Shown piece after piece: positions 14,276 to 15,872 of a stretch of 15,872 nucleotides of DNA (position 1 is its first letter; the number at the start of each line of letters is the position of its first letter). The position numbers and the translations under genes are program-made. The DNA is taken from positions 1 to 15,872 of the forward strand of contig CAKVEY010000018.1 in NCBI GenBank assembly GCA_934746185.1, written 5' to 3'. The notes below the pieces were generated by a model, which was not told where the DNA came from, made no database searches, and saw only the letters and a program-made list of their open reading frames with translations. This DNA comes from an uncultured Clostridia bacterium. Lineage in GTDB: Bacteria; Bacillota; Clostridia; Christensenellales; UBA1242.

Positions 14276-15872
14276 TTATACCGATGAACAAAAAGAAGCA
14301 ATTAGTTTTATAGATAACAACCTTTTAATTTCAGCATCTGCTGGAAGTGGGAAAACACAGGTTCTACTTGAAAAAGTTGTTTATTTAATTGAAAAAGGTT
14401 ATAAACTTAAAGATATTTTAATGGTAACCTTTACAAATCTTGCTTCTAATGAAATGAAAAGCAAATTAGAAAATATGCTAACCACTAAGTTTGAAGAAAC
14501 AGGTGATGAAAAGTTTTTTAATGCTTTAAAAGAAATTAATTGTTCAAATATTTCGACCATTGATAGTTTTTGTCAAAAGTTAGTAAAACAATATTATTAT
14601 TTTTTAAATATTGAACCTAATTTTGAAATAAAAGATGAAAATTATATAAATATATTAAAAAGTCAGGCTTTAAATAACACAATAGAATATTATTTACAAA
14701 ATAAAGACGAAGAATTTATAAAACTTTCTAATTTGTTTGTTTATAAAAGAGATTATGACGTATTTAAAAATGAGATTATGAGCTTTTATAACTTTTTAAT
14801 AAGTAAACCTAATAAATATGAATTTATACAAAATTTAATTAATTTAAGTTATAATGAAAATTTGGAAGAAAATTATTTAATAAATAAGTTTATTAATTAC
14901 GTAAATGAAAATTTATCTTATTATAAAAAAAAGTTAGAAGAAATAAAATTAAGTGCTGAGCAAATTGCATCAAATAAATTAGTAGATTTAACTAATATTA
15001 TGTTATCAGGCATTACATTTTATTTTAAAGATTTTACATCTATGCAAAAAACATTCATTAATAAGTTAGAACTACCAGATATTAGAATAAGTAAAAATAG
15101 TGAAGTTGAAGAAGTTTTAATTAAAGAAAAACTACAAGAAATAAAAAAGCAAATTAAAAAATTGTATGATAACTTTAAAGAGATTTTAAGTGTTGATATA
15201 TTAAAACTTAATGATGATTTTAAAACTAGCAAGAATTTACTAACAAAATTTGTTACAGTTATAGAAACTTTTGAAAATTATTTTACTAAACTAAAAAAAC
15301 AAGAAAATATATTAGATTTTAATGATTTAGAAACTTTATCTATAAAATTATTAAATAATGATGAAATTTCTAATGAAATAATAAGTAATTTTAAATTTAT
15401 TTTTGTTGATGAATACCAAGATACAAATAGCATACAAGAAGAGATTTTAAAAAAATTAAGCAAAAACTGCAAGCGTGTTATGGTTGGAGATTTAAAGCAA
15501 AGTATTTATGCTTTTAGAGAATGTAATCCACAAATTTTTAATGATAAAATGCAAAATTATAAAGACGGGCTTAATGGAAAAGTTATAAAACTTAATAAGA
15601 ATTTTAGAAGTATTAGCCCGATATTAGAATTTTCAAATAATATTTTTTCTAATTTAATGCGAGAAGAAAATGCGAATTACAGTTATTTATTAGATGGTAT
15701 GTTTGTTTGTGGAAAAACTGATAAATTTTGTGATAAAAATAGTATTAAACCTATAAATATTTTAGTAAATAATAAAAATAGTGAAAATAAAATAAATACC
15801 GAAAGAAATGAAAATATTTTAGTTTTAAATGCAATTAATAATTTGTTAAATCAAAAAATAATTGAAAACGGC
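14268..15872 (+). CDS. addA: AddA, helicase-nuclease subunit A (5' part, runs off the right edge)
   Basis: UvrD/Rep-type 3'-5' helicase and second nuclease subunit of AddAB. 535 residues are visible of a protein usually near 1200, and the frame is open to the last base. N-terminal TDEQKEAI is a Q motif. Walker A is SASAGSGKT (22-30), followed by motif Ia VTFTNLASNEMK and the TIDSFCQKLV block. The Walker B motif VDEYQDT (380-386) is followed by VGDLKQSIYAFREC and NKNFRS, all typical of AddA. The region between is a lysine- and asparagine-rich helical insert, as in other AddA proteins. A Shine-Dalgarno-like AAAGGA (14254-14259) precedes the ATG by eight bases, and the start lies inside the end of addB, so the two are translationally coupled. 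The C-terminal nuclease domain is outside the window. Confidence 0.97.
   Translation, partial: MINYTDEQKEAISFIDNNLLISASAGSGKTQVLLEKVVYLIEKGYKLKDILMVTFTNLASNEMKSKLENMLTTKFEETGDEKFFNALKEINCSNISTIDSFCQKLVKQYYYFLNIEPNFEIKDENYINILKSQALNNTIEYYLQNKDEEFIKLSNLFVYKRDYDVFKNEIMSFYNFLISKPNKYEFIQNLINLSYNENLEENYLINKFINYVNENLSYYKKKLEEIKLSAEQIASNKLVDLTNIMLSGITFYFKDFTSMQKTFINKLELPDIRISKNSEVEEVLIKEKLQEIKKQIKKLYDNFKEILSVDILKLNDDFKTSKNLLTKFVTVIETFENYFTKLKKQENILDFNDLETLSIKLLNNDEISNEIISNFKFIFVDEYQDTNSIQEEILKKLSKNCKRVMVGDLKQSIYAFRECNPQIFNDKMQNYKDGLNGKVIKLNKNFRSISPILEFSNNIFSNLMREENANYSYLLDGMFVCGKTDKFCDKNSIKPINILVNNKNSENKINTERNENILVLNAINNLLNQKIIENG

Noticed and set aside
15020..15472. Two minus-strand open frames inside addA
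   Set aside because: Both are antisense to the continuous AddA frame, which covers all of this stretch with recognisable helicase motifs.
1..15872. CRISPR array, tRNA/rRNA gene, riboswitch or complete insertion sequence
   Set aside because: No regularly spaced direct repeats, no G/C-rich folded RNA-like blocks and no transposase with paired terminal repeats were seen on either strand.

Overview
The window is a very AT-rich (roughly three quarters A+T or more), gene-dense bacterial chromosome segment. The gene set points to an uncultured, low-GC member of the Bacillota (Firmicutes), most likely a clostridial-type lineage: a glmU-like/pth/mfd cluster followed by a PrsA-like lipoprotein, YugP-type zinc peptidases, and an addB-addA recombination operon. 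TGA acts as a stop (pth ends in TGA inside an ATGA overlap with mfd) and tryptophan is TGG, so the standard bacterial code is in use and this is not a Mycoplasma-type code. The species cannot be named from the sequence alone.

Layout. 1-389: left edge with a possible C-terminal scrap of a gene (3-89), then non-coding DNA that becomes extremely AT-rich and ends in a promoter. 390-5220: an operon of a shortened GlmU-like protein, peptidyl-tRNA hydrolase (pth) and the transcription-repair coupling factor (mfd). 5221-6923: a separate promoter and a PrsA/SurA-like parvulin-type lipoprotein. 7010-8390: terminator, a perfect-consensus promoter, a YbhN/LPG-synthase-TM-type membrane protein, then a bidirectional terminator. 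8395-9686: two divergently transcribed genes of unknown function, a small coiled-coil protein on the minus strand and a 301-residue protein on the plus strand. 9776-11219: two adjacent, divergent paralogues of the YugP membrane zinc peptidase, ending in a strong terminator. 11221-15872: the addB-addA operon for the AddAB helicase-nuclease; addA runs off the right edge.

Together the genes cover housekeeping: translation quality control (pth), transcription-coupled repair (mfd), double-strand break repair (addAB) and envelope functions (PrsA-like foldase, YugP pair, YbhN-like protein). I do not see a defence island, CRISPR array, prophage or complete mobile element.

The most notable signals are: (1) a consistent leaderless promoter architecture, in which five genes that follow a promoter have a -10 box placed so that transcription should start at or within about three bases of the ATG, with no Shine-Dalgarno, while operon-internal genes do have one; (2) a GlmU homologue at the ancestral glmU position that has lost the nucleotide-binding signature; (3) an AddB without the usual N-terminal Walker A motif but with its nuclease and iron-sulphur residues intact; and (4) an orphan divergent gene pair that I cannot assign.
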